In this document: one piece after another, positions 16,502 to 26,129 of the stretch
Layout: every line of letters starts with the position of its first letter
Position numbering within the stretch: the stretch's first letter is position 1
The notes under the pieces: generated by a model
Told to the model about the DNA's origin: nothing
The model's input: the letters and a program-made list of their open reading frames with translations, nothing else
The model's database searches: none
Assembly (NCBI GenBank): GCA_913060895.1
Contig: CAJXSN010000011.1
Coordinates: 1-64,000, forward strand
Direction of reading: 5' to 3'
Length of the DNA stretch: 64,000 nt
From: an uncultured Sphingomonadaceae bacterium
GTDB lineage: Bacteria; Pseudomonadota; Alphaproteobacteria; Sphingomonadales; Sphingomonadaceae
Translations under genes and position numbers: made by a program

Positions 16502-19139
16502 GGCTGCGGCTCACCTGTTCGTATGTGTCGCGCGACAGCGCATCCGCAGCGGCAATCCGTTCCAGCTCTGCACGCATCAGCGCCGCACGGCCCGGCTCCA
16601 TGCGCCGCCAGCGCCCGAGCGGAGTAACGAAACGTGCCGCCGTCTGCGGATTGATCGGGTCGAGAGCGAGGATGAGATCGGCAATCATGCGATAACCTTC
16701 GCCGTCTTCTGCATGGAAGGCGTGTGGGTTGGCGGCAAAAGCCATATAAAGCGAACGGACGCGATTGGGGTTGCGCAGAGTAAAGTCGGCGTGACCGGCC
16801 AGCGTTTTTACATGCGCGATGTTCTGCGGATGGAGCGATCCCGCCTGCAATGCAAACCACTTGTCGATCACCAGCGGATTGTCCTGATAGCGGCTATAGA
16901 AATCCGTCAGGCGTTCGGTCCGTTCCGGCCCGTCCAGGCCAGCCAGCACCATCAGTGCACCCTGCCGGTCGGTCATATTGTCGGCCCGGTCATATTGCTG
17001 CGCAGCCAGCTTTGCGGCCTTCGCCGGATCGCTGGCGGCAAGATAGACCAGTGCCTGCGCCTTCACCTTGCGGGCCCCGCGCGCCGCCTGCGTCATTGCA
17101 AACGGGATCGCTGCGGCGCGTTCATACAGAGCGTGCAAATCGGCTTCGAGCTCGCGGCCCAGATACGCCTTCATCGCTTCTCGCTCGGCATGGATGGCGC
17201 CAGGCTGCGATACCAGCATCTGCTCCATCAGATAGGTCTGGCTGGGCATCAGCATCAATTCGCCGCGCATGGAATCGTCCAGCGTCGCGTCGTTAAGGAT
17301 CGCGCGCATCGCATCGGCAACCGCCTGCCGGCCTACTTCTGCATCGCCAGACCCGTCAACTCCTGCCAGCAATTCGCCGACCAGCAATTCCTGCATCGCC
17401 TCGTACCGGGCGAAACTGTCATCATCATGCGCTGCCAGGAATACCAGATCGTCGCGCGCCGCTGTGCGTTCGATCGAGACGGGAGCAGTGAAGCCGCGAT
17501 TGATGGACAGCACCGGCGCTTTCCTGAACCCGTCCAGACGCAGCACCTTCTCCGCGCTGTCCAGAATCACCAGTTGCTCACCCGAATGCTTGCCCGTTTC
17601 GCGGTTCAGCAGGGCGATCTTCAGCGGAATCGGCATGGGCAGTTTGGCCGGCTGGCCTGGCGTCGGCGGAACGGTCTGGCGAAGGGTGAGAATGGCGGTT
17701 TCGCCTTCGTGCGTCATGGTCACTTCTACCTTCGGCGTGCCAGCCTGCCGGTACCACAGGCGGAACTGGGTCAGATCGAGGCCAGTGCCGTCTTCCATCG
17801 ATTTGACGAAATCCTCGCAGGTCGCGGCCTCTCCGTCATGCCGCTCGAAATAGAGGTCGCTGCCCTGACGGAACGCCGCCTCGCCCGCCATAACGCGGAT
17901 CATACGGATGACTTCGGCGCCCTTGTTATAAATCGTCGGGGTGTAGAAATTACTGATTTCGCGGTAGGAATCAGGGCGGATCGGATGCGCTAGCGGGCCT
18001 GAATCTTCTGGAAACTGGACACCGCGCAAGACCCGCACATCCTCGATCCGCTTGACCGCTTCGCCCTGCATATCCTGCGAGAACAGCTGGTCGCGCAGCA
18101 CGGTGAAGCCTTCTTTCAGGCTCAGCTGGAACCAGTCGCGGCAGGTGATCCGGTTGCCCGACCAGTTATGGAAATATTCATGCGCAATAACGCCCTCGAC
18201 CGCGTCGAAATCGCCATCGGTGGCGGTGTCGTGGTCGGCCAGCACATATTTGGTATTGAAGACGTTGAGGCCCTTGTTCTCCATCGCGCCCATATTGAAA
18301 TCGCTGACCGCGACGATGTTGTAGATGTCGAGATCATATTCGCGCCCGAATGTATCCTCATCCCACTTCATCGAGGTTTTGAGCGATTCCATCGCGTGTT
18401 GTGTGCGTTCCAGATCGCCGTCGCGAACCCACACCGCCAGATCGACGTTGCGTCCGTTCATGGTGGTGAAACTGCCGCGCCGCGCCACCAGATCGCCAGC
18501 GACCAGCGCAAACAGATAGGACGGCTTCAGCCACGGATCCTGCCATACGGCATAATGCCTGCCATCTGCGGCATCGCCCGTTTCGATCTCGTTGCCGTTG
18601 GCCAGCAGAATCGGGAAATCTGCCTTCGATCCCTCCATTCGCACGGTGTAGCTGGAGAGCACATCGGGCCGGTCGGGGAAGAAGGTAATCCGGCGGAACC
18701 CCTCCGCCTCGCATTGGGTGCACAGCATTCCGTTCGAGGCAAACAGGCCCATCAGTGCGCTGTTGGCCGACGGATCGATGATGGTGGTGATTTTCAGTTC
18801 GTGCGCATTGCCGGGCAGAGTGACCAGCAAATCATCGCCGTCCATCGTCCAGCTGCTGCATTCCTTGCCATCAAGAAGCAGGGCTTCGAGTTTCAGCGCA
18901 TCGCCGTTGAGGCGGATGACCGGCGACGGATCGGCCTCGGGATTGCGCTCCACCGTCAGGGTCGCGGTGACTTTCGTTCGTTCCAGACCCAGATCGAAAT
19001 CCAGATGGGTGGCCGGCAGCAGCCATTCGAACGGCGTATATTCTTCGCGCCGGATAATCGCAGGCTCCTTTGGCGCAGGCGGTGCATCGGCCAGTTGCGG
19101 GTTGCCGTCTGCGGTCGAAGGGGTGCGGGCAATATCCAT
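16494..19139 (-). CDS. pepN: Aminopeptidase N (M1 family)
   Basis: 881-aa M1 zinc aminopeptidase. The substrate-anchoring motif is GAMEN (FNMGAMENKGLN) and the zinc site is HEYFHNWSGNR, with the second glutamate in LSLKEGFTVLRD. The C-terminal DUF3458-type region is present, giving the usual proteobacterial PepN length. Start at ATG 19139 (MDIARTP) gives the expected length; the longer frame reaches 19220 but has no homologous content. It is divergent from the SDR gene at 19220 and is followed by overlapping pgeF. Confidence 0.94.
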   Translation of the reverse strand: MDIARTPSTADGNPQLADAPPAPKEPAIIRREEYTPFEWLLPATHLDFDLGLERTKVTATLTVERNPEADPSPVIRLNGDALKLEALLLDGKECSSWTMDGDDLLVTLPGNAHELKITTIIDPSANSALMGLFASNGMLCTQCEAEGFRRITFFPDRPDVLSSYTVRMEGSKADFPILLANGNEIETGDAADGRHYAVWQDPWLKPSYLFALVAGDLVARRGSFTTMNGRNVDLAVWVRDGDLERTQHAMESLKTSMKWDEDTFGREYDLDIYNIVAVSDFNMGAMENKGLNVFNTKYVLADHDTATDGDFDAVEGVIAHEYFHNWSGNRITCRDWFQLSLKEGFTVLRDQLFSQDMQGEAVKRIEDVRVLRGVQFPEDSGPLAHPIRPDSYREISNFYTPTIYNKGAEVIRMIRVMAGEAAFRQGSDLYFERHDGEAATCEDFVKSMEDGTGLDLTQFRLWYRQAGTPKVEVTMTHEGETAILTLRQTVPPTPGQPAKLPMPIPLKIALLNRETGKHSGEQLVILDSAEKVLRLDGFRKAPVLSINRGFTAPVSIERTAARDDLVFLAAHDDDSFARYEAMQELLVGELLAGVDGSGDAEVGRQAVADAMRAILNDATLDDSMRGELMLMPSQTYLMEQMLVSQPGAIHAEREAMKAYLGRELEADLHALYERAAAIPFAMTQAARGARKVKAQALVYLAASDPAKAAKLAAQQYDRADNMTDRQGALMVLAGLDGPERTERLTDFYSRYQDNPLVIDKWFALQAGSLHPQNIAHVKTLAGHADFTLRNPNRVRSLYMAFAANPHAFHAEDGEGYRMIADLILALDPINPQTAARFVTPLGRWRRMEPGRAALMRAELERIAAADALSRDTYEQVSRSLG

Positions 19140-19219
19140 GACGGGGGAGGTACTCTCTTTGCATTGATGGTCGAAAGGGGTGCTTGAACAGGTTGAAGAC
19201 TCGGTTATGCAACGCTGCA

Positions 19220-20002
19220 ATGAAGCAAATGTTCATATTCGGCCTCGGGTTTTCGGCCAAGCGCATTGCAGCCCTGCTGGAAAGCGATGGCTGGCTGGTG
19301 CTGGCCACGGGCAGCGACGGGTCGATAGCGTTTTCCGACGAAGCAGCCGTGCGTGCGGGTCTGGCCGAATCGAGCCATGTCCTGTCCTCGGTTCCGCCGG
19401 ACCGGTCCAGCGGGGAAGATCCGGTGCTGGCCGCTTACGGCGATGCACTGAAACAGGGCTGGCTGGGCTATCTTTCCTCTACCGGAGTGTATGGCGACGC
19501 TGGCGGCGCATGGGTCGATGAAACAGCGGCCACCGGCACGGGGCGGCGCAGCGCAAGGGCCGCGTGCGATGCGCGCTGGATGGACCGCGGGGCCCGGGTG
19601 TTCCGCCTGCCCGGCATCTATGGCCCGGGCCGTTCCGTGCTGGACCGCGTGCGTACCGGCAGGGCGCACCGGATCGACCTGCCGGGGCAAGTCTTCAGCC
19701 GCGTCCATGTGGAAGACATTGCCAGCGGCGTAATCGCCGGTATGGATGGCCCGCCGGGAGCCTACAATCTGGGCGACGATCTACCCGCCAGCCACAATAT
19801 CGTGACCGAAGAAGCCTGCCGCCTGCTGGGGGTGGAGCCCCCTCCGCTGCAAACGATGGACGAAGCGGGCCTGAGCGAAATGGCGCGCGGGTTTTATTCC
19901 GAGAACCGGCGTGTGGCGAATGGCAAAGCGAAGCGGGTGCTGGGCTGGGAGCCGCGCCATCGCACCTTCCGCGAAGGACTTCGGAGTCTATTGCCGGACT
20001 GA
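19220..20002 (+). CDS. SDR-family NAD(P)-dependent epimerase/dehydratase-like protein
   Basis: 260-aa Rossmann-fold protein of the extended SDR type, related to YeeZ. It starts MKQMFIFGLGFSAKRIA (nucleotide-binding glycine motif FGLGFSA). It has a YLSSTGVYGD segment, where the normal YxxxK active-site pair appears reduced to the SST..Y part, then RLPGIYGPGR and a HVEDIA segment. Substrate unknown. ATG 19220 is preferred over 19184 because homology begins at once there. Stand-alone gene, divergent from pepN and convergent with the EamA gene. Confidence 0.82.
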   Translation: MKQMFIFGLGFSAKRIAALLESDGWLVLATGSDGSIAFSDEAAVRAGLAESSHVLSSVPPDRSSGEDPVLAAYGDALKQGWLGYLSSTGVYGDAGGAWVDETAATGTGRRSARAACDARWMDRGARVFRLPGIYGPGRSVLDRVRTGRAHRIDLPGQVFSRVHVEDIASGVIAGMDGPPGAYNLGDDLPASHNIVTEEACRLLGVEPPPLQTMDEAGLSEMARGFYSENRRVANGKAKRVLGWEPRHRTFREGLRSLLPD

Positions 20003-20034
20003 TCGCCAATGGCGTTGCCCGTCCGGACACGAAC

Positions 20035-20982
20035 TTATGGCTCCGGCATAGCTCTCTTCGCAGGGGGACTGCCCCGCCCCCGCAGCGCGACGACCAGTCC
20101 GGCCAGTGCCAGAACCGCGCCGGCCGCCGGCAATGCGCTCCATTCGAAACCTTCGAACAGCGTCGACAAGACCATTGCCACCACCGGCACCAACACGCTG
20201 GAATATGCTGCCTTGCCCGCCCCGACCTCGCGCACCAGCCGGTAATAGAGCGGGAAGGTGCAGACCGATCCCAGCAGGCCAAGAAAGAGTATTCCGCCCA
20301 GATAGCTTGGCCGCGTGTCGAATGTGGGTGGGCCGAAAACGGCGAAGGAAAACACAGCGTTGACCAGTGTGCCGAACGCCATTGCCCATGCCAGCATGGT
20401 CAGGAAGGGGAGGCGCTTTGCCCCTTCCATCGCCTGCACGATATTGGCGCCCGATGCCGCCATGATACCGCCGAATGCGAGCCCGACGCCCAGTAATACT
20501 TCGGCCAGCGTTGCGGGAGAGGAACGGTATTCATGCACGAACAGCAGCGCGATACCGCAGGCCGCGATACCGGTGCCGAACACGAAGCTGCGATGGATCG
20601 GCTGGCCCAGCAGGAACTTGCCGAAAATTGCATTCGGTACCATCAGCAGGGCGAACATTACCGCGACCAGGCCCGAGGTGATGAACCGTTCCGCATTGTA
20701 AACGAAGGTAAAGTTCAACACGAACTGCAGGATACCCAGCAGCACGATCCAGCCACGTCCCTGCCGGGGCAGGGCCAGTGGCTCCCGGCGTATCGCTACC
20801 AGCGCGAACATGCCCGCAGTCGCCACCACGAAGCGATAGGTAATGGACCATTGCGCGGGCACACTGGACAACTGGTCGCGGATTACCAGCCATGTCCCGC
20901 CCCAGATCAGGCTGACCAGCAGGAAAGACAAGATATTGAAGGGGTCGAGAAGGCTTGCCGGCTTCCGGTTATCGCCAGTCAT
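20035..20982 (-). CDS. EamA/DMT-family transporter
   Basis: 315-aa inner-membrane protein with ten hydrophobic segments in two EamA repeats; FLLVSLIWGGTWLVIRDQ opens the first. Drug/metabolite transporters of this type export amino acids, purines or other small metabolites. Its start overlaps the stop of the threonine aldolase gene by 4 bp, so export of a threonine- or glycine-related metabolite is possible but only suggested by linkage. Confidence 0.87.
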   Translation of the reverse strand: MTGDNRKPASLLDPFNILSFLLVSLIWGGTWLVIRDQLSSVPAQWSITYRFVVATAGMFALVAIRREPLALPRQGRGWIVLLGILQFVLNFTFVYNAERFITSGLVAVMFALLMVPNAIFGKFLLGQPIHRSFVFGTGIAACGIALLFVHEYRSSPATLAEVLLGVGLAFGGIMAASGANIVQAMEGAKRLPFLTMLAWAMAFGTLVNAVFSFAVFGPPTFDTRPSYLGGILFLGLLGSVCTFPLYYRLVREVGAGKAAYSSVLVPVVAMVLSTLFEGFEWSALPAAGAVLALAGLVVALRGRGSPPAKRAMPEP

Positions 20983-22007
20983 AACGCAGCGATAGCCCGG
21001 CCCAGTGTCTGCGCGGCGCCATGATCGCTGTCCCAGCTGGCTACGAAGCGCGCGGCATCCGCGCCCCAGTCGTAAAATTCGAAACCCTGCGCGCGCAAGG
21101 TCTCGCGCTCGGCAGGCTCCAGCCGCATAAACACCTCATTGGCCTCGACCGGATGCATCAGCCGCTCGCTTGCTTCGACTGCAATCGCCTGGGCGGCGGC
21201 ATTGGCTGCGCGGGCATTGTCCAGCCACACATCGCCCTCCACCATCGCCAGCAACTGCGCGGCGAGATAGCGGCCCTTGGATTGCAGGTGGCCCGATCGC
21301 TTGCGCCGATAGCGGACCACATCGGCCAGTTCGGCATCGAAGAACACGATGGCTTCGGCATTCATCCCGCCGTTTTTCACGCAGCCGAAACTGAGCGCCT
21401 GCGCCGGCCCAACTGCCTCTGCGGGCGAGCATCTCAGATGCGCCACGGCATTGGCGAACCGTGCGCCATCAACATGGAAGCCCAACCCGCGTTCCTTCGC
21501 CAGAGCGCCCAGCGCCTCCAGCTCCGCTGGCAAATAACAGCGGCCATATTCGCTCGCCTGAGTGATAGAAACAGCGTGCGGCTGCACCTGATGCACATCA
21601 TCGCGGATGGGATCGATAACGGCGCGGACCGATTCGGGCGTGATCTTTGCGCCTTCCCCTTCGGCCAGCAACAGCTTCGCCCCGTGGAGATAGAACCCCG
21701 GCGCGCCGCCTTCATCCATTTCGATATGCGCCTCGCGGTGGCACACCGCCGCCCCGTGCGGCGGAACCATTGCTGACAGCGCGAGACAATTGGCAGCCGT
21801 GCCCGTCGCGACCCATAACACCGCGACATCCTGCCCAAACACCTGCCCGAATACCTCGTCCAGCCGGTGCGACAGCCTGTCTCCATCGTAAGGCGCATCG
21901 CCTCCATCGGCAGCCCGCATTGCGTCCCACAGCGCCGGATGCACACTAGCGGCGTTGTCGGACAGGAAGCGCATCGGCGGTGTCTCGCGGGCTGTTGAAC
22001 TGCTCAT
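20979..22007 (-). CDS. Low-specificity L-threonine aldolase (PLP)
   Basis: 342-aa fold-type I PLP enzyme of the beta-eliminating lyase family. It starts MRFLSDNAASVHPALWDAM within the first 15 residues. The cofactor aspartate is in GFHVDGARFANAVA, and the Schiff-base lysine is expected in LSFGCVKNGGMNAEA. This would cleave L-threonine/allo-threonine to glycine and acetaldehyde. I placed the start at ATG 22007; ATG 21974 is also plausible. Translationally coupled to the EamA exporter. Confidence 0.88.
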   Translation of the reverse strand: MSSSTARETPPMRFLSDNAASVHPALWDAMRAADGGDAPYDGDRLSHRLDEVFGQVFGQDVAVLWVATGTAANCLALSAMVPPHGAAVCHREAHIEMDEGGAPGFYLHGAKLLLAEGEGAKITPESVRAVIDPIRDDVHQVQPHAVSITQASEYGRCYLPAELEALGALAKERGLGFHVDGARFANAVAHLRCSPAEAVGPAQALSFGCVKNGGMNAEAIVFFDAELADVVRYRRKRSGHLQSKGRYLAAQLLAMVEGDVWLDNARAANAAAQAIAVEASERLMHPVEANEVFMRLEPAERETLRAQGFEFYDWGADAARFVASWDSDHGAAQTLGRAIAAL

Positions 22008-22056
22008 GGGAACGCCCTTACGCCGCGCACCGTTGAGCGCAAGAAGGAGCACAGCA

Positions 22057-22374
22057 ATGAACGCCGAGACAGCACAGGTCACCATTACGCATCACGTCCA
22101 GGGCCAGGGTGGCAAATACAACGCCGATGTCGAAGGCGAGGATGCAAACGGCTATCTGGAATGGGAACCAAAATCTGCCAGTTCCAATGCGGATGTCCGT
22201 GTGGCCACCCATACCGTAGTTCCGCCAGAGATCGGCGGGCGCGGAATTGCCGGGCAGCTGGTCGAACGGCTGGTCGCCGATGCCCGGTCACAGGGCTTCA
22301 AGATTGTGCCGCAATGTTCTTACGTCGAGAAAAAGTTCGATGAAAATCCCGACTGGAGCGATCTGCGCGCCTAG
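22057..22374 (+). CDS. Small GNAT-family N-acetyltransferase (YjdJ type)
   Basis: 105-aa minimal GNAT domain with the acetyl-CoA loop VVPPEIGGRGIAGQLVERLV (Q/RxxGxG/A form) and a terminal CSYVEKKF/PDWSDL segment, as in the small YjdJ-like acetyltransferases. The start has AAGGAG 8 bp upstream; the open frame runs further upstream only by chance. Substrate unknown. Its stop overlaps the convergent PH-domain gene by 4 bp. Confidence 0.85.
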   Translation: MNAETAQVTITHHVQGQGGKYNADVEGEDANGYLEWEPKSASSNADVRVATHTVVPPEIGGRGIAGQLVERLVADARSQGFKIVPQCSYVEKKFDENPDWSDLRA

Positions 22375-23963
22375 ACCAGTTCGGAGAAGTCGCTGGTCGC
22401 AATGCTGTCCAGTATCGCAGCCCGCCACTCGCGCGCGCGGTCGACAGGAATACCCGGCACTGCCAGTTTACCGCCTGCCAGCCCCAGATGGAGCGTGGCA
22501 AAGCCGAATCGGCGGGCAAATGGCCCCTGCGCAATCTCCACCGACTGCAATTTGACCCGCCGCCCGATATCGAGTGCGGGGGCGAGCCAGCCGGTGCGTA
22601 CATAGATCTGCGTGGTGCCCAGCGCATGCCGTTCATAACGCCACAGAAACCACTGCCATATGCCCGCCGCCACGCCGATTGCCACAGGTATCAATGCCGC
22701 CCATTCCTGCCCATCGAACAGATCGATCTCGAACACGAACAGCGCGATTTCTATGGCGACGCCCAGCGCGATCAGCGCACCAGCTTCGGCGATTGCGGTA
22801 ATTATGCGATAGGCTCTGGAAGCCCGCTTCCATGCTGTATCGCCGGGCGGAGGAGTGAACCCGGCTGCATGGGCGATTGGCAGCAATTCGGCATCGCGGG
22901 CAAATGGCGCAACGACGTGGTTTCCTGCCCCGCTATCCTGCGCCAGACTGATAAATTTCAAACCCTGCCAGCCGAACCGCCGGCGCATGATGCCGGTGGT
23001 AAACCGCAGCGCCTGCACACGGTGGGCGGGCATCACCACATCGGTGCGCGTAAACAGTCCGCGGCGCCGGCGGAACCCCTTGGCCGTGCGGTCCAACCGA
23101 AAATCCCAGTCCCGCAGGAAGGTGCGAACCAGCCCTGTGACCATACCTGCTATCACCAGCGTACCGGCAATCAGCATAACGCCGACAAATTGCATCACCG
23201 GGCCTGCACCGGCGATCCGCTCTCCCGGCCCGGCAAAGGTCTGCATCCAGAAATCGGGATCCCACAGATCGAAGGGCAGCAGGAAATCCAGCTGCTGCGC
23301 GGCTGCTGCCAGAACGGCCACCAATGCCAGCGAAAATTCGAACAGACCGAAAGTGAACAGCCGCCCCGGGCCCATTGCAAACAACGGCCTGGCCTGCTCC
23401 TGCGTGTTTATAGTGGCCTCTTCTGCAGTATCTGCTGCATCTGTGGCCACGCCATCGGCTTCGTCGCGGCGTTCGCGCACCACTTCACGCAAAGCCTCGC
23501 CCTGCTCCTGCGACAGATAGGCCAGCGCCAGCTCGTCCTTGCCCCCCGCACCCGTCTCGAAGCGGACTTCGACAAGTCCCAGCAGTCGGGCAACGAATTT
23601 CTGCTCGAGGCTTACATCCTGTATCCGTTCATACGGCACCGACCGTGCGGACCGTGACAGCAGGCCGCTTTCCACGCGAATATCGGCCTCGCCCACGCGG
23701 TAGGTGAAGCGCCGCCATTGCAGCCATGCAATACCCAGATTGAGCGCAATCAGAGCGGCAATCAGCAGCAGGATGAGCGATAGCCGGCCGATGCCGCCAG
23801 CCTCCATGTCGCGGGTTACGCTGAAATAGGCGAAGCCTGTCGGCAGGGCGAGCTGAGGCAGCAGCACGGCCGCCTTTACTATAAAGGACAGCGGATCGGT
23901 GCGCCTTGGCTCGCCTTCTTCGATTGCTGTTTCGCCCGCAATGCCCTCCATCGCCCCGGTCAC
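22371..23963 (-). CDS. Multi-pass bacterial PH-domain protein (YdbT-like)
   Basis: 530-aa membrane protein with three bPH2 (DUF304) domains, separated by paired hydrophobic segments. The first domain has RFTYRVGEADIRVESGLLSR and PYERIQDVSLEQ, and similar blocks recur around residues 300 and 440. YdbS/YdbT pairs are widely conserved membrane proteins with PH-like folds and uncertain function. It overlaps the smaller YdbS-like partner by 4 bp. Confidence 0.88.
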   Translation of the reverse strand: MTGAMEGIAGETAIEEGEPRRTDPLSFIVKAAVLLPQLALPTGFAYFSVTRDMEAGGIGRLSLILLLIAALIALNLGIAWLQWRRFTYRVGEADIRVESGLLSRSARSVPYERIQDVSLEQKFVARLLGLVEVRFETGAGGKDELALAYLSQEQGEALREVVRERRDEADGVATDAADTAEEATINTQEQARPLFAMGPGRLFTFGLFEFSLALVAVLAAAAQQLDFLLPFDLWDPDFWMQTFAGPGERIAGAGPVMQFVGVMLIAGTLVIAGMVTGLVRTFLRDWDFRLDRTAKGFRRRRGLFTRTDVVMPAHRVQALRFTTGIMRRRFGWQGLKFISLAQDSGAGNHVVAPFARDAELLPIAHAAGFTPPPGDTAWKRASRAYRIITAIAEAGALIALGVAIEIALFVFEIDLFDGQEWAALIPVAIGVAAGIWQWFLWRYERHALGTTQIYVRTGWLAPALDIGRRVKLQSVEIAQGPFARRFGFATLHLGLAGGKLAVPGIPVDRAREWRAAILDSIATSDFSELV

Positions 23964-24472
23964 AGGCTCTCACGCTTGATATGCGCGCGGATCGTTTCGC
24001 GCATGGCCAATGCGTCGTCATGGTTCAGGCCCGGTAGGTGGACAGAGGCATTGTGGCTGCCTGCAGTATGCAGGGTCAGCGTGGAGAGATCGTAATACCG
24101 CTCCAGCGGACCGCGGTCGACATCGATATGCTGGACCCGGCCGAACGGCACCACGGTGTCGGAACGGAACAGCAGGCCGCGCACCACGCGCAGCCTGTCA
24201 TCGCTCATCGCAAATCCGCGTGCCGCAAACCGCCGGTGCGGCAGCCGGAGGATCAGGATCATGGCAATACCCAGCACGACCAGAAAGATGGCTCCGGGAA
24301 AAATTGGCGCGAACCAGTCCGCAACCGCTGCAGCAATCAAGACGGGAATGGCAAAGCCGATACCCTGCACCCGCATCGCTTTCTCGTGGTTGGGATGCAG
24401 CTGGGTCAGCGCATCGCCCGGCTGGATGGCGGCAATGAAATCGGCTTCCTGATCGGTCATTCCAATGCGCAT
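23960..24472 (-). CDS. Bacterial PH-domain membrane protein (YdbS-like)
   Basis: 170-aa protein with two adjacent transmembrane segments (about residues 33-70) followed by one bPH2 domain (SDDRLRVVRGLLFRSDTVVPFGRVQHIDVDRGPLE). ATG 24472 is preceded by GGAAGGAGAGG, so the longer frame reaching 24592 across the tRNA side is rejected. It is the upstream half of a YdbS-YdbT pair with a 4-bp stop/start overlap. Confidence 0.88.
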   Translation of the reverse strand: MRIGMTDQEADFIAAIQPGDALTQLHPNHEKAMRVQGIGFAIPVLIAAAVADWFAPIFPGAIFLVVLGIAMILILRLPHRRFAARGFAMSDDRLRVVRGLLFRSDTVVPFGRVQHIDVDRGPLERYYDLSTLTLHTAGSHNASVHLPGLNHDDALAMRETIRAHIKRESL

Positions 24473-24547
24473 GAATCCTCTCCTTCCGCTTTTCAAGCAG
24501 ACATTCGACGAGAGTAGCCTGTGGCTGGACAGGGAAATGGAGGAAAA

Positions 24548-24622
24548 TGGTGCCACGAGAGAGAATTGAACTCTCGGCCTCGTCATTACCAATGACGCGC
24601 TCTACCACTGAGCTACCGCGGC
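24548..24622 (-). tRNA. tRNA-Thr (GGT anticodon)
   Basis: The minus strand gives a complete cloverleaf. The acceptor stem GCCGCGG pairs with TCGTGGC (two G-T wobbles). The D-arm is GCTCAGTGGTAGAGC. The anticodon loop TTGGTAA reads GGT. The T-arm is GAGAG-TTCAATT-CTCTC. The discriminator is A and CCA is encoded. Confidence 0.97.
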
Positions 24623-24723
24623 TCCGGAAGTGCCTGTTGAAAGGCAGGCGCGCCCATTGCCTGATGCGCCCCGTGAGTCAAGCAAAGCTTGAGCGCGAAG
24701 CGGGATCGCGGCAAGGGTCGGGG

Positions 24724-24861
24724 ATGACCGATCCCAAGCCAGCCCTGACCCGCGAAGAACGCATGGCCGCCAAGCTGCGGGAGAACCTGCGCCGCCGCAA
24801 GGCGCAGGCGCGCGAGATGAATGTGCCGGAAACCCTTCCAAAAGGCGATAGTGCGGGCTAA
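24724..24861 (+). CDS. Small basic conserved hypothetical protein
   Basis: 45-aa highly charged protein (LTREERMAAKLRENLRRRKAQ is the core) that looks like one amphipathic basic helix. Very similar short ORFs occur before gpmA or tRNA genes in sphingomonads, as I recall; I cannot verify this here. A longer frame reading from 24547 runs through the antisense of tRNA-Thr and is not credible. It ends 36 bp before gpmA on the same strand. Function unknown. Confidence 0.65.
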   Translation: MTDPKPALTREERMAAKLRENLRRRKAQAREMNVPETLPKGDSAG

Positions 24862-24897
24862 CGGATGCCGCTCCCGATTATGGTTGGAGCTTAAGCG

Positions 24898-25587
24898 TTG
24901 CCAAGTCTGATTCTCGTACGTCACGGACAAAGCGAATGGAACCTCGCCAACCGGTTCACCGGATGGTGGGATGTCGGCCTGACGGACAAGGGCGTGGAAG
25001 AAGCGCGCGCAGCAGGTAAGCTGCTGAAGAATCACCCCGACCTACTGCCGGTGCGGGCCTTCACATCCTTCCAGTCCCGCGCGATCCGCACTCTGCATCT
25101 GGCATTGGAGGAGTGCGACCGGCTATGGATACCCGAAACCAAGGACTGGCACCTGAATGAACGTCATTATGGCGGGCTGACCGGCCTCGACAAACAACAG
25201 ACCCGTGACAAGCATGGGGACGAACAGGTGCATATCTGGCGCCGCAGCTATGATGTGCCGCCTCCGCCGATAGAGGCAGGCAGCGATTTCGATCTGTCGG
25301 AATATCCCCGGTATGCGGGCGTCGATGTGCCGGAAGCGGAAAGCCTGAAGCTCACTATTGAACGGGTGCTGCCCTATTACGAGCAGGCCATCGTACCTGC
25401 CCTGAAAGAGGGCGGCCCGGTAATCGTGTCGGCCCACGGCAATTCCCTGCGCGCACTGGTCAAGCACCTGTCGGGCATATCGGATGACGATATCACGGGG
25501 CTGGAAATCCCCACCGGCCAGCCGATAGTATACGAATTCGATGATTCGATGCAGGCCGGCACACGCTATTATCTGAAAGACCGTTAG
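24898..25587 (+). CDS. gpmA: 2,3-bisphosphoglycerate-dependent phosphoglycerate mutase
   Basis: 229-aa histidine phosphatase-fold glycolytic mutase. The phosphohistidine motif is [10 protein letters not shown], followed by [11 protein letters not shown]. The second-half residues are in [17 protein letters not shown] and [15 protein letters not shown]. The start is TTG 24898, with TTGGAG upstream; homologous N-termini begin exactly there and no ATG is available nearby. It interconverts 3- and 2-phosphoglycerate. Confidence 0.94.
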   Translation: MPSLILVRHGQSEWNLANRFTGWWDVGLTDKGVEEARAAGKLLKNHPDLLPVRAFTSFQSRAIRTLHLALEECDRLWIPETKDWHLNERHYGGLTGLDKQQTRDKHGDEQVHIWRRSYDVPPPPIEAGSDFDLSEYPRYAGVDVPEAESLKLTIERVLPYYEQAIVPALKEGGPVIVSAHGNSLRALVKHLSGISDDDITGLEIPTGQPIVYEFDDSMQAGTRYYLKDR

Positions 25588-25637
25588 GGGTATCGGCCAG
25601 AACCGGAGTTCGGAACCGGCCGGGGGGAGCTTTGACA

Positions 25638-26129
25638 ATGACCGATGCACCGCAAGTCGCCATCGTAATGGGCAGCCAGTCCGACTGGCCGACAATGCAA
25701 TGCGCGGCGCGGGTTCTGGAAGAACTGGCCGTGCCACACGAGGCGCGAATCGTTTCGGCCCACCGCACGCCGGACCGGATGGTCGATTTCGCCCGGGATG
25801 CTGCCAATGAAGGCTTCAAGGTCATCATTGCAGGCGCTGGCGGCGCAGCCCATCTTCCAGGGATGATCGCTGCAATGACGCATCTGCCGGTGCTGGGCGT
25901 GCCGGTGCAGTCCAGAGCGCTGTCGGGCATGGATAGCCTGCTCTCCATCGTCCAGATGCCTGCTGGCGTACCCACGGGCACATTGGCCATTGGCGATGCG
26001 GGCGCAACCAATGCCGGTCTGCTGGCCGCAAGTATCCTGTGCCTCTCGGACGAGCCGCTTGCCGAACGACTGAAAGCATGGCGCGCCAGCCGCAGCGATG
26101 CCGTTGCCGAACGGCCGACCGGCCCGTAA
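25638..26129 (+). CDS. purE: N5-carboxyaminoimidazole ribonucleotide mutase
   Basis: 163-aa class I PurE. The N-terminal motif [14 protein letters not shown] is followed by SAHRTPDRM and the [12 protein letters not shown] core. It catalyses carboxyl transfer from N5-CAIR to CAIR in purine synthesis. The start is ATG 25638, preceded by a GGGGGGAG ribosome-binding site. The stop overlaps the purK start by 1 bp (TAATG), and the two enzymes act in consecutive steps. Confidence 0.95.
   Translation: MTDAPQVAIVMGSQSDWPTMQCAARVLEELAVPHEARIVSAHRTPDRMVDFARDAANEGFKVIIAGAGGAAHLPGMIAAMTHLPVLGVPVQSRALSGMDSLLSIVQMPAGVPTGTLAIGDAGATNAGLLAASILCLSDEPLAERLKAWRASRSDAVAERPTGP

Noticed and set aside
24547-24723. 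Upstream extension of the small basic protein
   Set aside because: It translates the complement of tRNA-Thr; only the part from ATG 24724 resembles a protein.
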